Of a stretch of 64,000 nt of DNA, positions 8,420-16,912 are shown piece by piece. This DNA is from Ruegeria faecimaris (GTDB lineage Bacteria; Pseudomonadota; Alphaproteobacteria; Rhodobacterales; Rhodobacteraceae): NCBI RefSeq assembly GCF_900182615.1, contig NZ_FXTE01000001.1, forward strand, positions 1,054,001-1,118,000. Reading direction: 5' to 3'. Numbering within the stretch: position 1 is the stretch's first letter; each line of letters begins with the position of its first letter. Under the pieces are notes generated by a model. That model was given only the letters and a program-made list of their open reading frames with translations. It searched no databases and was not told where the DNA came from. The translations under genes and the position numbers were made by a program.

Positions 8420-9148
8420 ATGGTTTCGAAGGTCACATTCGACTTTGCCGGGGCAAAGGTCCTGGTGATCGGTGCCAGCCGAGCCGGCATTGGTGCCGCT
8501 ATTGCAAGAGAATTCCAGGACTCGGGTGCCACAGTGGAGATTACCGGTGTGGAACCGCAATGCGTCGAAGAGGACGCCGCCCGGTTTGACTACATTCAAC
8601 TGGATGTAACCGACACCGACGAAGTCTACAATTTCGCAAGCACACGCGACCATATTGACGTCTTGGTAAACTGTGCGGCGGTGACTCGACGCGGTGAAGA
8701 AATGGCACCTGAGTTCTTTTCCCACGTGCTGGACGTAAATCTGACCGGGTCTTTTCGCTGCGCCGAAGCGCTGCACCCTGCCCTTTCGGTCGCGAAAGGG
8801 CGCGTCATAAATGTGGCCTCCATGTATGCGCGCTTTGGTTCACCGCTCAACCCAGCCTATGGCGCGTCAAAAGCCGGCGTGGAACAACTAACAAAATCAC
8901 TGGCGATTGCGTGGGCCAAAGACGGTATTCGGGTGAATGCGATCGCGCCCGGGTTCATCGTGACCGAGCAATCGGCGAAAGCCCGAAAAGACGCCAATTT
9001 CTCAACAGCTGTAGAAGCACGCACACCCTTGGCACGCTGGGGTCACCCAGAAGATATCGCTGGAACAGCCTTGTTTCTCGCATCCGATGCGGCAGCCTTT
9101 GTGACCGGTGCCTGCGTGATCGTGGACGGAGGGTATTCGGTTGTTTGA
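8420..9148 (+). CDS. SDR-family oxidoreductase
   Basis: A 242-residue classical short-chain dehydrogenase. The nucleotide-binding region reads VIGASRAGIGAAIARE, the NAG motif is replaced by VNCAAV, and the catalytic residues are Ser in NVASMYA and Tyr/Lys in YGASKAG. The C-terminal VDGGYSVV is typical. ATG at 8420 is chosen; an in-frame TTG directly before it is a poorer start. It is the first gene of the rightward arm of locus A, 12 bases ahead of a Gfo/Idh/MocA gene, and would oxidise or reduce a hydroxyl on the imported compound or a derived sugar acid. Substrate unknown. Confidence 0.85.
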   Translation: MVSKVTFDFAGAKVLVIGASRAGIGAAIAREFQDSGATVEITGVEPQCVEEDAARFDYIQLDVTDTDEVYNFASTRDHIDVLVNCAAVTRRGEEMAPEFFSHVLDVNLTGSFRCAEALHPALSVAKGRVINVASMYARFGSPLNPAYGASKAGVEQLTKSLAIAWAKDGIRVNAIAPGFIVTEQSAKARKDANFSTAVEARTPLARWGHPEDIAGTALFLASDAAAFVTGACVIVDGGYSVV

Positions 9149-9160
9149 CAGGAGCGCACG

Positions 9161-10315
9161 ATGAGTGACTTCGCAAAAATCCGCGCTGCGGTGATCGGGA
9201 CCGGCTTCATAGGAACAGTGCACGTTCAGGCGCTTCGGCGTCTGGGCGTGGACGTAAGAGGTGTTCTTGGGTCATCGCCAGAGCGCGGACGGGAACGGGC
9301 GCGGGCAATGAGCGTGGCCCGCGCCTATGACTCTCTGGAGGATCTGTTGGCGGATAAAAGTGTCGATGTCGTACATGTAACGACCCCTAATCACGCACAT
9401 TATCCGCAGGTGAAATCGATCCTGGCTGCGGGCAAACACGTCATCTGCGAGAAACCCCTTGCCATGACATCCGCTGAAAGCGCCGAAATGGTCGACCTTG
9501 CCAAGGCTTCTGGCAAGATTGCAGCGGTTTGTTACAACATTCGCTTTTATCCGCTGAACCAACAAGCCCATGGCATGGTCATGGCCGGGGATCTGGGTGA
9601 TATCCGTTTTGTTACCGGGCACTACCATCAGGACTGGCTTGCCAAACCTAGCGACTGGAACTGGCGGCTAGAAAGCGAAATGGGCGGCGCGCTGCGATCA
9701 GTTGGTGACATCGGAACGCACTGGGTTGACCTGACCAGCTTCGTCACCGGGTTGAAGGCGACCTCTGTCTTTGCTGAGCTGACAACCTTCCTTCCGGAAC
9801 GCCAGAAACCTCTTGGCCCGGTTGAGACATTTACCAGCGGAACCGGCGAAACCGAAACTGTGCATATCGACACCGACGATGCTGCGATGATCCTTATCCG
9901 ATATGAGAATGGAGCGCGGGCCGTGATGAGCACATCCCAGGTGAACATGGGTCGAAAGAACTCGTTGCAATGGGACATCGCCGGAGCAAATGCCAGTGCG
10001 GCTTGGGACAGTGAAACTCCTGATCATCTGTTCATTGGGCATCGTGACGCGCCCAACCAAACCCTGATGCGTGACTTCACCTTGATGAACGGTCCGGGGA
10101 TCGCAGCCGCCACCTTGCCGCCCGGGCATGTCGAAGGGTTTGCAGATTCATTCTTCAACTTTTTCCGGGCGGTCTATGCCGACGTCATCGCGGGCGGGCG
10201 GCAACAAGGCAGCACATGGGCGACATTTGAGGACGGCCACTACGAGATGCAGTTCTGCGATGCAGTCGTGAAGTCGGCGAGTGAGAGCCGCTGGGTCGAT
10301 TTGAGCGAGATTTGA
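9161..10315 (+). CDS. Gfo/Idh/MocA-family oxidoreductase
   Basis: A 384-residue NAD(P)-dependent dehydrogenase. The Rossmann motif is GTGFIGTVHVQAL, the catalytic EKP motif occurs in HVICEKPLAMT near residue 107, and DIGTHWVDL near residue 185 supplies the conserved Asp and His. Members oxidise ring hydroxyls of inositols, glucosides and related sugars. A good AGGAG site precedes the ATG. The gene follows the SDR by 12 bases and precedes a TIM-barrel isomerase by 10, the same combination as IolG with IolE in inositol breakdown and in recently described 3-keto-glycoside pathways. The C-terminal domain is about 250 residues, longer than the minimal family size. Confidence 0.88.
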   Translation: MSDFAKIRAAVIGTGFIGTVHVQALRRLGVDVRGVLGSSPERGRERARAMSVARAYDSLEDLLADKSVDVVHVTTPNHAHYPQVKSILAAGKHVICEKPLAMTSAESAEMVDLAKASGKIAAVCYNIRFYPLNQQAHGMVMAGDLGDIRFVTGHYHQDWLAKPSDWNWRLESEMGGALRSVGDIGTHWVDLTSFVTGLKATSVFAELTTFLPERQKPLGPVETFTSGTGETETVHIDTDDAAMILIRYENGARAVMSTSQVNMGRKNSLQWDIAGANASAAWDSETPDHLFIGHRDAPNQTLMRDFTLMNGPGIAAATLPPGHVEGFADSFFNFFRAVYADVIAGGRQQGSTWATFEDGHYEMQFCDAVVKSASESRWVDLSEI

Positions 10316-10325
10316 GGGCGATGAC

Positions 10326-11240
10326 ATGAAACTGGGCTTACTGACTGCACCATTCGAAAACCTTCAATTGACTGAGGTGGCGGCCTGGGCCGGTTCCAAT
10401 GGGTTTTCGGCGATGGAGGTCGCCTGCTGGCCATCGTCAGGTGGCGAACAACGGCGCTATGCGGGAACCAGCCACATCAACGTAGATGGCCTTTCTGCGG
10501 ATCAGGGCACTGAAATTGTTGGGCAACTCGGCGATCAGGGGGTCGAGATTTCGGGTCTGGGGTACTATCCCAATCCGCTCCATGCCGATGAAGAGCATCG
10601 GGTTGAAGTTATTGGACATCTTAACAAAGTAATCACCGCCGCCGGTGTTATGGGCATCAAAGTTGTCAACACATTCGTCGGCGGAGATCGCACTCTGCAT
10701 CTAGACGCGAACTGGGAGCGTGCCACTGAAATTTTCGATCCGATCGTGAAGCATGCACAAGACTCTGGTGTGCGTCTGTGCTTTGAGAACTGCCCGATGA
10801 TCTTCAGCTATGACGAATGGCCCGGGGGTCACAACATTGCTTACTCGCCAAGAATCTGGCGGCGGATTTTTGAAGAATGGGGCGATGCGGTTGGCATGAA
10901 CTTCGATCCTTCACATCTGATCTGGCAGTTCATCGATCAGACACGGTTCATCAAGGAGTTCGGTTCTCATATGGCTCATGTCCATGCCAAAGACGTGATG
11001 GTTGATGAGGACGGGCTTTATGAGAACGGTGTGATGTCTACCGGCATGGGATGGCAAATCCCACGGCTTTGCGGGCTGGGCGATGTGGACTGGTCCGGTT
11101 TCTTTTCCGGCCTGTACCGCGCCGGATACGACGGTCCGATCATTATCGAACATGAAGACAGATTGTTCGAAGGGACTGACGAAAAGGTCAAGCGGGGTTT
11201 TCTGCTGGCCCGGGATGTCCTGTCACCATTCATCAAGTGA
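10326..11240 (+). CDS. Sugar phosphate isomerase/epimerase-like TIM barrel protein
   Basis: A 304-residue protein of the xylose-isomerase-like TIM barrel family (AP-endonuclease 2 fold). Conserved metal-site regions are visible as VRLCFENCPM (Glu), GMNFDPSHLIWQ (Asp, His), HMAHVHAKDVMV (His) and IIIEHEDRLFEG (Glu near the C-terminus). Members act as isomerases, epimerases, dehydratases (IolE) or lyases and hydratases on keto-sugars. It sits directly after a Gfo/Idh/MocA dehydrogenase and 45 bases before the transporter genes, so it likely acts on the keto product made by that dehydrogenase. The exact reaction cannot be read from the sequence. Confidence 0.85.
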   Translation: MKLGLLTAPFENLQLTEVAAWAGSNGFSAMEVACWPSSGGEQRRYAGTSHINVDGLSADQGTEIVGQLGDQGVEISGLGYYPNPLHADEEHRVEVIGHLNKVITAAGVMGIKVVNTFVGGDRTLHLDANWERATEIFDPIVKHAQDSGVRLCFENCPMIFSYDEWPGGHNIAYSPRIWRRIFEEWGDAVGMNFDPSHLIWQFIDQTRFIKEFGSHMAHVHAKDVMVDEDGLYENGVMSTGMGWQIPRLCGLGDVDWSGFFSGLYRAGYDGPIIIEHEDRLFEGTDEKVKRGFLLARDVLSPFIK

Positions 11241-11285
11241 AGAAATTATCAAATTTGAAATGACTAAAACTGGGAGGAAACTAAA

Positions 11286-12323
11286 ATGAAGAACCTACTT
11301 TATGGTGTTGCTGCTCTTGCAGTTTCAGCGTCTCTTTCAACTGTGGCGATGGCTGACGGGCACAAGCAATACACAATCGGAGTGTCCAACACCGTTCAAG
11401 GCAATGGCTGGCGCGAACAGATGATTTGCGCCATGCGTGCCCAAGCTCTGGTCGAAGCCGATGTGACAAACCTGATCGTTGCGCATCGCAACACTGATTC
11501 AGCCGGGCAACTGGAAGACATCAACAACCTCATCGAAGCGGGTGTAGACGCCATCGTGCTGAACCCATCCAACCCGGATGCTTTGAATTCGGCACTGGAA
11601 AAAGCAATGGCGCAAGATATCGTCATTGTTGCCGTGGATGCCGGTGTTTCGGCTGAAGGCGCCTACATTCTTTCGAACAATCAAGAAGAATACGCCTATC
11701 TTGGCGCCAAGTGGTTATTTGAACAGCTCGGTGGCAAAGGTGACGTTGTCTATATGCGAGGCATTGCTGGCGTCTCAGCCGATACTGACCGCGACAACGG
11801 CTTTAAACGCGCCTTGGCAGAACACCCCGATATCAATGTGGTGCATGAAGTTTTCACCGGCTGGCAGCAAGACCAGGGCAAGCAACAGATCTTTGATTAC
11901 CTGGCCACCGGTATCCCGTTTGACGGTGTCTGGACCAGCGGCATCGACAACGTAATCGTCGATGCGTTCACCGAATCCGGCGCTCCCCTGGTTCCAATCG
12001 TCGGCGCAGACAACGCAGGATTTGTTCAATATCTGACCGAGGTTGAGGGATTGAACGGCGCGGCCGTGACAAATCCTGGCTCAGTCGGCGGCGCAGGCAT
12101 TGCTCTTGCTGTCGACATTCTTAACGGCAAGGCACCTGAGAACAAAACCGTTCTTGTAGATCCTGTGCTTTGGGAGAATGCGACGGACGCAGGCCGTGAA
12201 ACGATCACAGCGGCTCAGAATCCTAACCTTGACCCAGAGTGGCCCGTATCAGTGACCGTTCCCGGCTGGACCGATTACACGATGGAACAAATTATCGACT
12301 GTAAGGGACCCGGCGAGGGCTGA
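11286..12323 (+). CDS. Sugar ABC transporter substrate-binding protein (RbsB/inositol class)
   Basis: A 345-residue periplasmic protein with an N-terminal signal peptide ending around VAMADG. The body has the type I periplasmic-binding fold: YTIGVSNTVQGNGWREQM at the start, LIEAGVDAIVLNPSNPDA, then VAVDAGVSAEGA at the hinge. It belongs to the ribose/galactose/inositol binding class. The ATG follows a strong GGGAGG site. A stable hairpin lies between it and the ATPase gene, the usual means of keeping binding-protein mRNA more abundant. Ligand unknown; the neighbourhood suggests a cyclitol, glycoside or methylated sugar. Confidence 0.9.
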   Translation: MKNLLYGVAALAVSASLSTVAMADGHKQYTIGVSNTVQGNGWREQMICAMRAQALVEADVTNLIVAHRNTDSAGQLEDINNLIEAGVDAIVLNPSNPDALNSALEKAMAQDIVIVAVDAGVSAEGAYILSNNQEEYAYLGAKWLFEQLGGKGDVVYMRGIAGVSADTDRDNGFKRALAEHPDINVVHEVFTGWQQDQGKQQIFDYLATGIPFDGVWTSGIDNVIVDAFTESGAPLVPIVGADNAGFVQYLTEVEGLNGAAVTNPGSVGGAGIALAVDILNGKAPENKTVLVDPVLWENATDAGRETITAAQNPNLDPEWPVSVTVPGWTDYTMEQIIDCKGPGEG

Positions 12324-12336
12324 TCCGAATTGACTG

Positions 12337-12364
12337 GCCTTCCGCCTTTAGCTGGGCGGAAGGC
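12337..12364 (+). terminator. Intercistronic hairpin after the binding-protein gene
   Basis: A perfect 10-bp stem (GCCTTCCGCC pairing with GGCGGAAGGC) around an 8-base loop lies 14 bases after the stop codon. It has no following T-run, so it more likely acts as a partial terminator or 3-prime mRNA stabiliser than as a full stop, allowing more binding protein than membrane components to be made. Confidence 0.7.
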
Positions 12365-12396
12365 AAATCCAACCCACTCGGCATTCAAGGACTTCC

Positions 12397-13881
12397 ATGA
12401 GCAGCACACCACTTCTCGACGCGTCTGACGTGGCCAAAAGTTTTGGCGCCGTACGGGCGTTGACCAATGCGCACCTCACGGTTGCCGAAGGCGAGATCGT
12501 CGCCTTGATGGGCGCAAATGGTGCTGGCAAGTCCACTTTCGTCAAGATCATTACCGGTGCCCTTAAACCCGACACTGGACAGGTATTGATCAGAGGCAAA
12601 CAAGCGTTTGTCGGAAGCCCCGCCGAGGCGCGCCGTTCCGGTTTGGTGCCGGTTTATCAAGAACCCTCACTCATTCCTGATCTCGACGTATCCGACAATC
12701 TTCGGCTGACAGACACACCTGTCGATCAGTTTCAAAACTGGGTTACAGAACTTGGTATCGAAGGTCTGAAACTATCGGCAATGATTGGCGACCTGCCACT
12801 TGCTACACTGCGCATCCTTGATCTGGCGCGCGCGCTGGCTGTTGAACCAGATGTCCTCTTGCTGGACGAAATGACCGCGGCGCTGCCGACGGATCTGGTT
12901 GAACGCGTATTGAAGACCGTAAGGCGCAAAGCAAATGACGGGATGGGTGTGATCTATGTTTCTCACCGTTTCACCGAGATTTCGGAACTGTGCGATCGGG
13001 CCACTGTGTTGCGGGATGGCATGTCTGTCGGAGATCTCGACATTGAACCCGGCGTAGAAGAACGCGTGGTCGAATTGATGCTGGGTCAGAAGATTGACAT
13101 TGGAACACGTCAGATCCTTCGAGCAAATAAACCACAGGCTAAGACACCGCGCCTGAGCATTAAGTCACTGGCTTTTGAGCCCAGTTTTTCGGATGTTTCG
13201 TTCGACTTATTCCCCGGCGAGGTCCTAGGGGTGGTCGCGCTTGAGGGTCAGGGGCAGGATGAACTGTTTGAGGTTCTGGCGGGCTTTGATCGCCCGTCTT
13301 CAGGATCGATGGAAGTTGATGGAAAGCCCGTAAACTTCGCCCACCCCGCCGACGCCATTGCCGTCGGGATAACTTTCGTTCCGGGCGATCGTTCAGACGC
13401 TCTGCTGGCGCAAAGGTCAGTTAAAGAAAACATCGCTCTGCCATTTTCTGCCCGGCTCAAGAACTGGGGACCAATAAAACTGCGGCATGAGCGCGATCGG
13501 GTCGCTTATGCGGTCGAGAAACTGCAGATCGACACACGCGCGCAGGGCGAGGTGCAAAGGCTTTCAGGTGGCAACCAACAGAAAGTCACCATTGGTCGCT
13601 GGCTCGCGACAGGTGTCGAAACCCTGCTTCTATTCGATCCGACCCGTGGCATCGATGTGCGCACAAAACGCCAGATTTACCCGCTTGTCCGTGAGTTGGC
13701 AGATCAAGGAGCGGCGGTTCTATTCTACACGTCCGAGTTGGAAGAAATCCCACTTGCCTGTGACCGCGCGGTCGTAATCTTCAACGGTCGTGTGGTTGAT
13801 GTGATTGATGCCGCTGACGCGGATGAACAAACACTGATGCGTGCGGCCTATGGCCTGACCGAGACGGAGGGCGCGGCGTGA
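12397..13881 (+). CDS. Sugar ABC transporter ATP-binding protein (RbsA type, two nucleotide-binding domains)
   Basis: A 494-residue ATPase with two fused domains. Domain 1 has an intact Walker A (GANGAGKST near residue 45), but its signature motif is degenerate (LATLRILDLARAL) and Walker B reads LLLDEMTAAL, with Met where Pro is usual. Domain 2 has a degenerate Walker A (ALEGQGQDE) but a good signature LSGGNQQKV near residue 390. One intact and one degraded site is normal in RbsA/MglA proteins, but the loss of LSGGQ in domain 1 is more extreme than usual. It overlaps the next permease by GTGA. It powers the locus A importer. Confidence 0.9.
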   Translation: MSSTPLLDASDVAKSFGAVRALTNAHLTVAEGEIVALMGANGAGKSTFVKIITGALKPDTGQVLIRGKQAFVGSPAEARRSGLVPVYQEPSLIPDLDVSDNLRLTDTPVDQFQNWVTELGIEGLKLSAMIGDLPLATLRILDLARALAVEPDVLLLDEMTAALPTDLVERVLKTVRRKANDGMGVIYVSHRFTEISELCDRATVLRDGMSVGDLDIEPGVEERVVELMLGQKIDIGTRQILRANKPQAKTPRLSIKSLAFEPSFSDVSFDLFPGEVLGVVALEGQGQDELFEVLAGFDRPSSGSMEVDGKPVNFAHPADAIAVGITFVPGDRSDALLAQRSVKENIALPFSARLKNWGPIKLRHERDRVAYAVEKLQIDTRAQGEVQRLSGGNQQKVTIGRWLATGVETLLLFDPTRGIDVRTKRQIYPLVRELADQGAAVLFYTSELEEIPLACDRAVVIFNGRVVDVIDAADADEQTLMRAAYGLTETEGAA

Positions 13882-14819
13882 GCGTGGCCATCCGAAAACA
13901 CGCATGGGTCATGGGGTTAGCGATTCTTCTCATGGTCCTTTTGACCATCACGAAATTGATACAGCCGACTTTCGGTGCGTCAGGACTGGAGAGTATTGCC
14001 CGCGCCGCCCTGCCCTTTGCTTTCGCAACCGCTGGAATGGCCATCGTCGTAATCGTCGGCGGTATCGACCTGTCTGTTGCGTCCATGATGGCGGTCTGCG
14101 CCGTGACCGCTGCCGTTCTGATGGAACGCATGGCCGGTGTACCGGCTTTGTTTATCGTGTTGGGGGTCGGGTTTTTGATGGGGTTGATCAATGGTCTTTT
14201 GATCGTTGTAACGCGCGTGCCAGACATCGTTGTGACACTCAGCATGCTGTTTGTCTGGGAAGGCGTCGCGCTGTTGATCCTTGAGACACCGGGCGGCGCG
14301 ACTGCAGATTGGCTGGAACAGGCAATACGCGGTCACTTTCTGTTCAACGGACTGCCCAAAGCACTGCTCATTATTGCCTTTGGCATCGCTGTTGTCTGGA
14401 TGCCAATCCGGCGCTCCAAACTCGGGCTCTCGATTTACGCCACCGGATCAGACGAGCTTGCCGCCTTCCGCTCTGGCGTTTCAGTGGGAAGAACAAAGAT
14501 AACGGCCTATGCGCTATGCGGGCTGTTTTGCGCCATGGGCGGGTTAAGCCTCGCTGCGCTGACCGGGATTGGAGAGCCGGTTCCGGGGCCATATCTTATG
14601 GCCTCGGTCGCGGCCGTAGTTCTGGGCGGTGTCGTGCTGGGCGGTGGTAAAGGCGGTCTGCTTGGGCCGATCATCGCGGTGTTCGTTTTGCGGATCATTC
14701 GAACGATCCTGACATTGCTTGCCGTCGATCCAAACGTGACCACGATTATCGAAGGCACAATTATGGTTCTCGTCGTTATGCTGGGCACGGCGGCTTCTTT
14801 AAAGGGGACCCGCCGATGA
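13878..14819 (+). CDS. Sugar ABC transporter permease (RbsC type)
   Basis: A 313-residue inner-membrane protein of the ribose/inositol permease family. The GGIDLSVASMMA motif near residue 56 and VLGGVVLGGGKGG near residue 255 are characteristic. Many hydrophobic segments span the length. The start is a GTG overlapping the ATPase stop (GTGA), with GGAGGG upstream, and the stop overlaps the next permease by ATGA. With the following gene it forms a heterodimeric channel, as in YtfT/YjfF-type systems that have two different permeases. Confidence 0.9.
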   Translation: MSVAIRKHAWVMGLAILLMVLLTITKLIQPTFGASGLESIARAALPFAFATAGMAIVVIVGGIDLSVASMMAVCAVTAAVLMERMAGVPALFIVLGVGFLMGLINGLLIVVTRVPDIVVTLSMLFVWEGVALLILETPGGATADWLEQAIRGHFLFNGLPKALLIIAFGIAVVWMPIRRSKLGLSIYATGSDELAAFRSGVSVGRTKITAYALCGLFCAMGGLSLAALTGIGEPVPGPYLMASVAAVVLGGVVLGGGKGGLLGPIIAVFVLRIIRTILTLLAVDPNVTTIIEGTIMVLVVMLGTAASLKGTRR

Positions 14820-15823
14820 GCATGAACACTACAGATCCGCCGATGGTCCGCTTTGGCCGTTATCTGCGAGACAACCCGATCATCCCGCTATTGGTCTTCC
14901 TTATCCTGATGATCGCAGTGCTGGAAGTATTGCGGCCGGGTATCGTCACCCCTTTCCGTGCAGGTCGGGATGGGCTGATCTCTACTTTTTGGGTTGGCAA
15001 CCTGATCAAGTTTGCAATTCCGTTGGCGATGCTTGCGGCTTGTCAGGTGCTGACAATGCTAACCGCAGGGATAGATCTCTCGGTCGGGGTAGTTGCCACC
15101 GTGTCAGCCTTCGTCTGCGCAACACTTAGTGCGATTTGGGGCGTGACACCTGCAGTATTGATCGCGCTGTCAGCTGGCCTAGTTGTGGGCGTTGTAAATG
15201 GCATCGGTGTGGGATTAGTCCGGGTCCATCCATTGATCATGACACTGGGATCGGGGTTAATCGCCACCGGATGTCTGCAGGTCTATCAACGCCTCGTTAT
15301 CAATGCTGGCACCGAAATCCCCGCCTTCCTTGCCTGGCTCGGAACCGGCCGCACCGCTGGAATGCCGAACGGCCTTTTTGTATTCATCCCGTTTGCGCTC
15401 TTTATCCTGTGGCTCATGCGCTATACAGGATTTGGTCGGCTGCTGTTCGCCCTAGGCTCCAATGAGCAGGCCGCTAAGCTGTCCGGGGTCCGAGCATGGC
15501 AGGTCTATCTGGGGCTCTACGTGCTTTCAAGTTTGATCGCTGCGCTGGCTGGCTTGCTCTATCTCGGCATGATCCGTCAAACTTCGCTGAGCCTTGCCAA
15601 CCCCTTATTGTTACCCTCTGTCGCTGCGGCGGTGATTGGCGGCACATCAATCTTCGGAGGTCGTGGCAGTTTCGCAGGTGCGATTGTGGGCGCACTTATT
15701 CTGCGTGTGCTGGATACTATGCTAACATTGATGCAAATGCCGGAAGGTGCGCGCACGGCCCTGTTTGGGCTGATCATTCTTGCAGTTACCGCACTCTACG
15801 TCAGGATCACCGGCACGCGCTAA
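14816..15823 (+). CDS. Sugar ABC transporter permease (RbsC type)
   Basis: A 335-residue permease, the second of the pair. Family motifs are TAGIDLSVGVVATVSAF near residue 80 and VIGGTSIFGGRGSFAGAIVG near residue 272. It is ATGA-coupled to the preceding permease and separated by only 12 bases, which hold a good AAGGGAG site, from a Gfo/Idh/MocA gene. This ties transport and the first oxidation steps into one transcript. Confidence 0.9.
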   Translation: MSMNTTDPPMVRFGRYLRDNPIIPLLVFLILMIAVLEVLRPGIVTPFRAGRDGLISTFWVGNLIKFAIPLAMLAACQVLTMLTAGIDLSVGVVATVSAFVCATLSAIWGVTPAVLIALSAGLVVGVVNGIGVGLVRVHPLIMTLGSGLIATGCLQVYQRLVINAGTEIPAFLAWLGTGRTAGMPNGLFVFIPFALFILWLMRYTGFGRLLFALGSNEQAAKLSGVRAWQVYLGLYVLSSLIAALAGLLYLGMIRQTSLSLANPLLLPSVAAAVIGGTSIFGGRGSFAGAIVGALILRVLDTMLTLMQMPEGARTALFGLIILAVTALYVRITGTR

Positions 15824-15835
15824 AGGGAGTTTCCA

Positions 15836-16912
15836 ATGGCCAAATTCCGGATCGTCGGCATCAGTTTCGATCACATGCATATGGGTGACCTGCTTCGGAT
15901 GGTGCACGATCACCCTGACGCTGAAATCGCCGGTATATTCGATCCTGATTGGGACAAGATGAAGGCAGCGGCAACGGCATTCAGCGTTCCCGAAGATCGG
16001 ATCTTTACCGACTTCGACACATGCATGGCTGCGGAACCCTACGACATGGCAATTCTTTGTGTGGCAACGGCTCAGCATGCGGAATATACCGAACGTCTGG
16101 CCTCTTACGACCTGCATGTTTTTGTCGAAAAGCCCTTTGCCGCATCTTCTGATGATGCGCGCCGTATGATGGCTGCAATGTATAGGACCGACAAACAGTT
16201 GATCATCAACTGGCCATTACGATGGGTCGAAAGCCACGTCACGGCCAAACGGTTGATTGATGAGGGGATGATCGGCAACCTGCGCGAAGTGCATTTCTAC
16301 GACGGAAATCGCGGCCCCCTATACCATCTGGCCGACAAGGTCGAAGTCACCCCGGACGAGGTTGAGCGTCAGAAACCGAACTCATGGTGGTATAAGCGGG
16401 CATCGGGCGGTGGGTCGCTGTTGGATTACCTTGGCTACGGTGCGACGCTTGGAACCTGGTATTTAGGGGGAAAGGAGCCGATCGAGGTGACATGCACAGT
16501 CGATGAGACACCGGGGATTGAGGTCGATCAACACGCCATTGCCGTTTGCCGTTATGAAACCGGGCTCTCAAAAATGGAAACGCGCTGGGGCACCTTCACC
16601 GACCCGTGGACAACGCAACCTCAACCAACTTGCGGATTCGTCTTTGTGGGCACAGACGGCACCATTTCATCGCCCGATTATGCCGATCACATAACGGTTC
16701 AAACCCGCACACGACCTGACCGGCACGAGATACCAGTGACTCCGCTACCGTTAGGTGAACGAAATGCGATTGAGTACGTCCTTGACTGCATATCCAGAGA
16801 AGTCCCGGTCAAAGGGCCACTGGATCCAGCACTTTGCCTGACAGCGCAACGGATCGTCGATACAGCGCTCCGCTCGGCATATGAAAAACGAACACTTCGG
16901 TTACTCGCATGA
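15836..16912 (+). CDS. Gfo/Idh/MocA-family oxidoreductase with atypical active site
   Basis: A 358-residue family member. The NAD-binding start reads IVGISFDHMHMGDLLRM rather than the usual GxGxxG, and the lysine motif EKP is kept (HVFVEKPFAAS near residue 99). The position that usually holds a catalytic His after Asp (as in DIGTHWVD) reads LLDYLGYGATLGTWY, so the His is not evident. This subtype exists among family members of unknown chemistry, including lyase-like or non-dehydrogenase forms. It is encoded just after the importer and overlaps the next Gfo/Idh/MocA gene by ATGA, so the two probably act in sequence or as a complex. Confidence 0.85.
   Translation: MAKFRIVGISFDHMHMGDLLRMVHDHPDAEIAGIFDPDWDKMKAAATAFSVPEDRIFTDFDTCMAAEPYDMAILCVATAQHAEYTERLASYDLHVFVEKPFAASSDDARRMMAAMYRTDKQLIINWPLRWVESHVTAKRLIDEGMIGNLREVHFYDGNRGPLYHLADKVEVTPDEVERQKPNSWWYKRASGGGSLLDYLGYGATLGTWYLGGKEPIEVTCTVDETPGIEVDQHAIAVCRYETGLSKMETRWGTFTDPWTTQPQPTCGFVFVGTDGTISSPDYADHITVQTRTRPDRHEIPVTPLPLGERNAIEYVLDCISREVPVKGPLDPALCLTAQRIVDTALRSAYEKRTLRLLA

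Noticed and set aside
8154-8420. Small rightward frame of 88 codons across the lacI-SDR spacer
   Set aside because: It runs over both operators and the lacI start, has no domain resemblance and no good ribosome-binding site; it is better explained as regulatory DNA.
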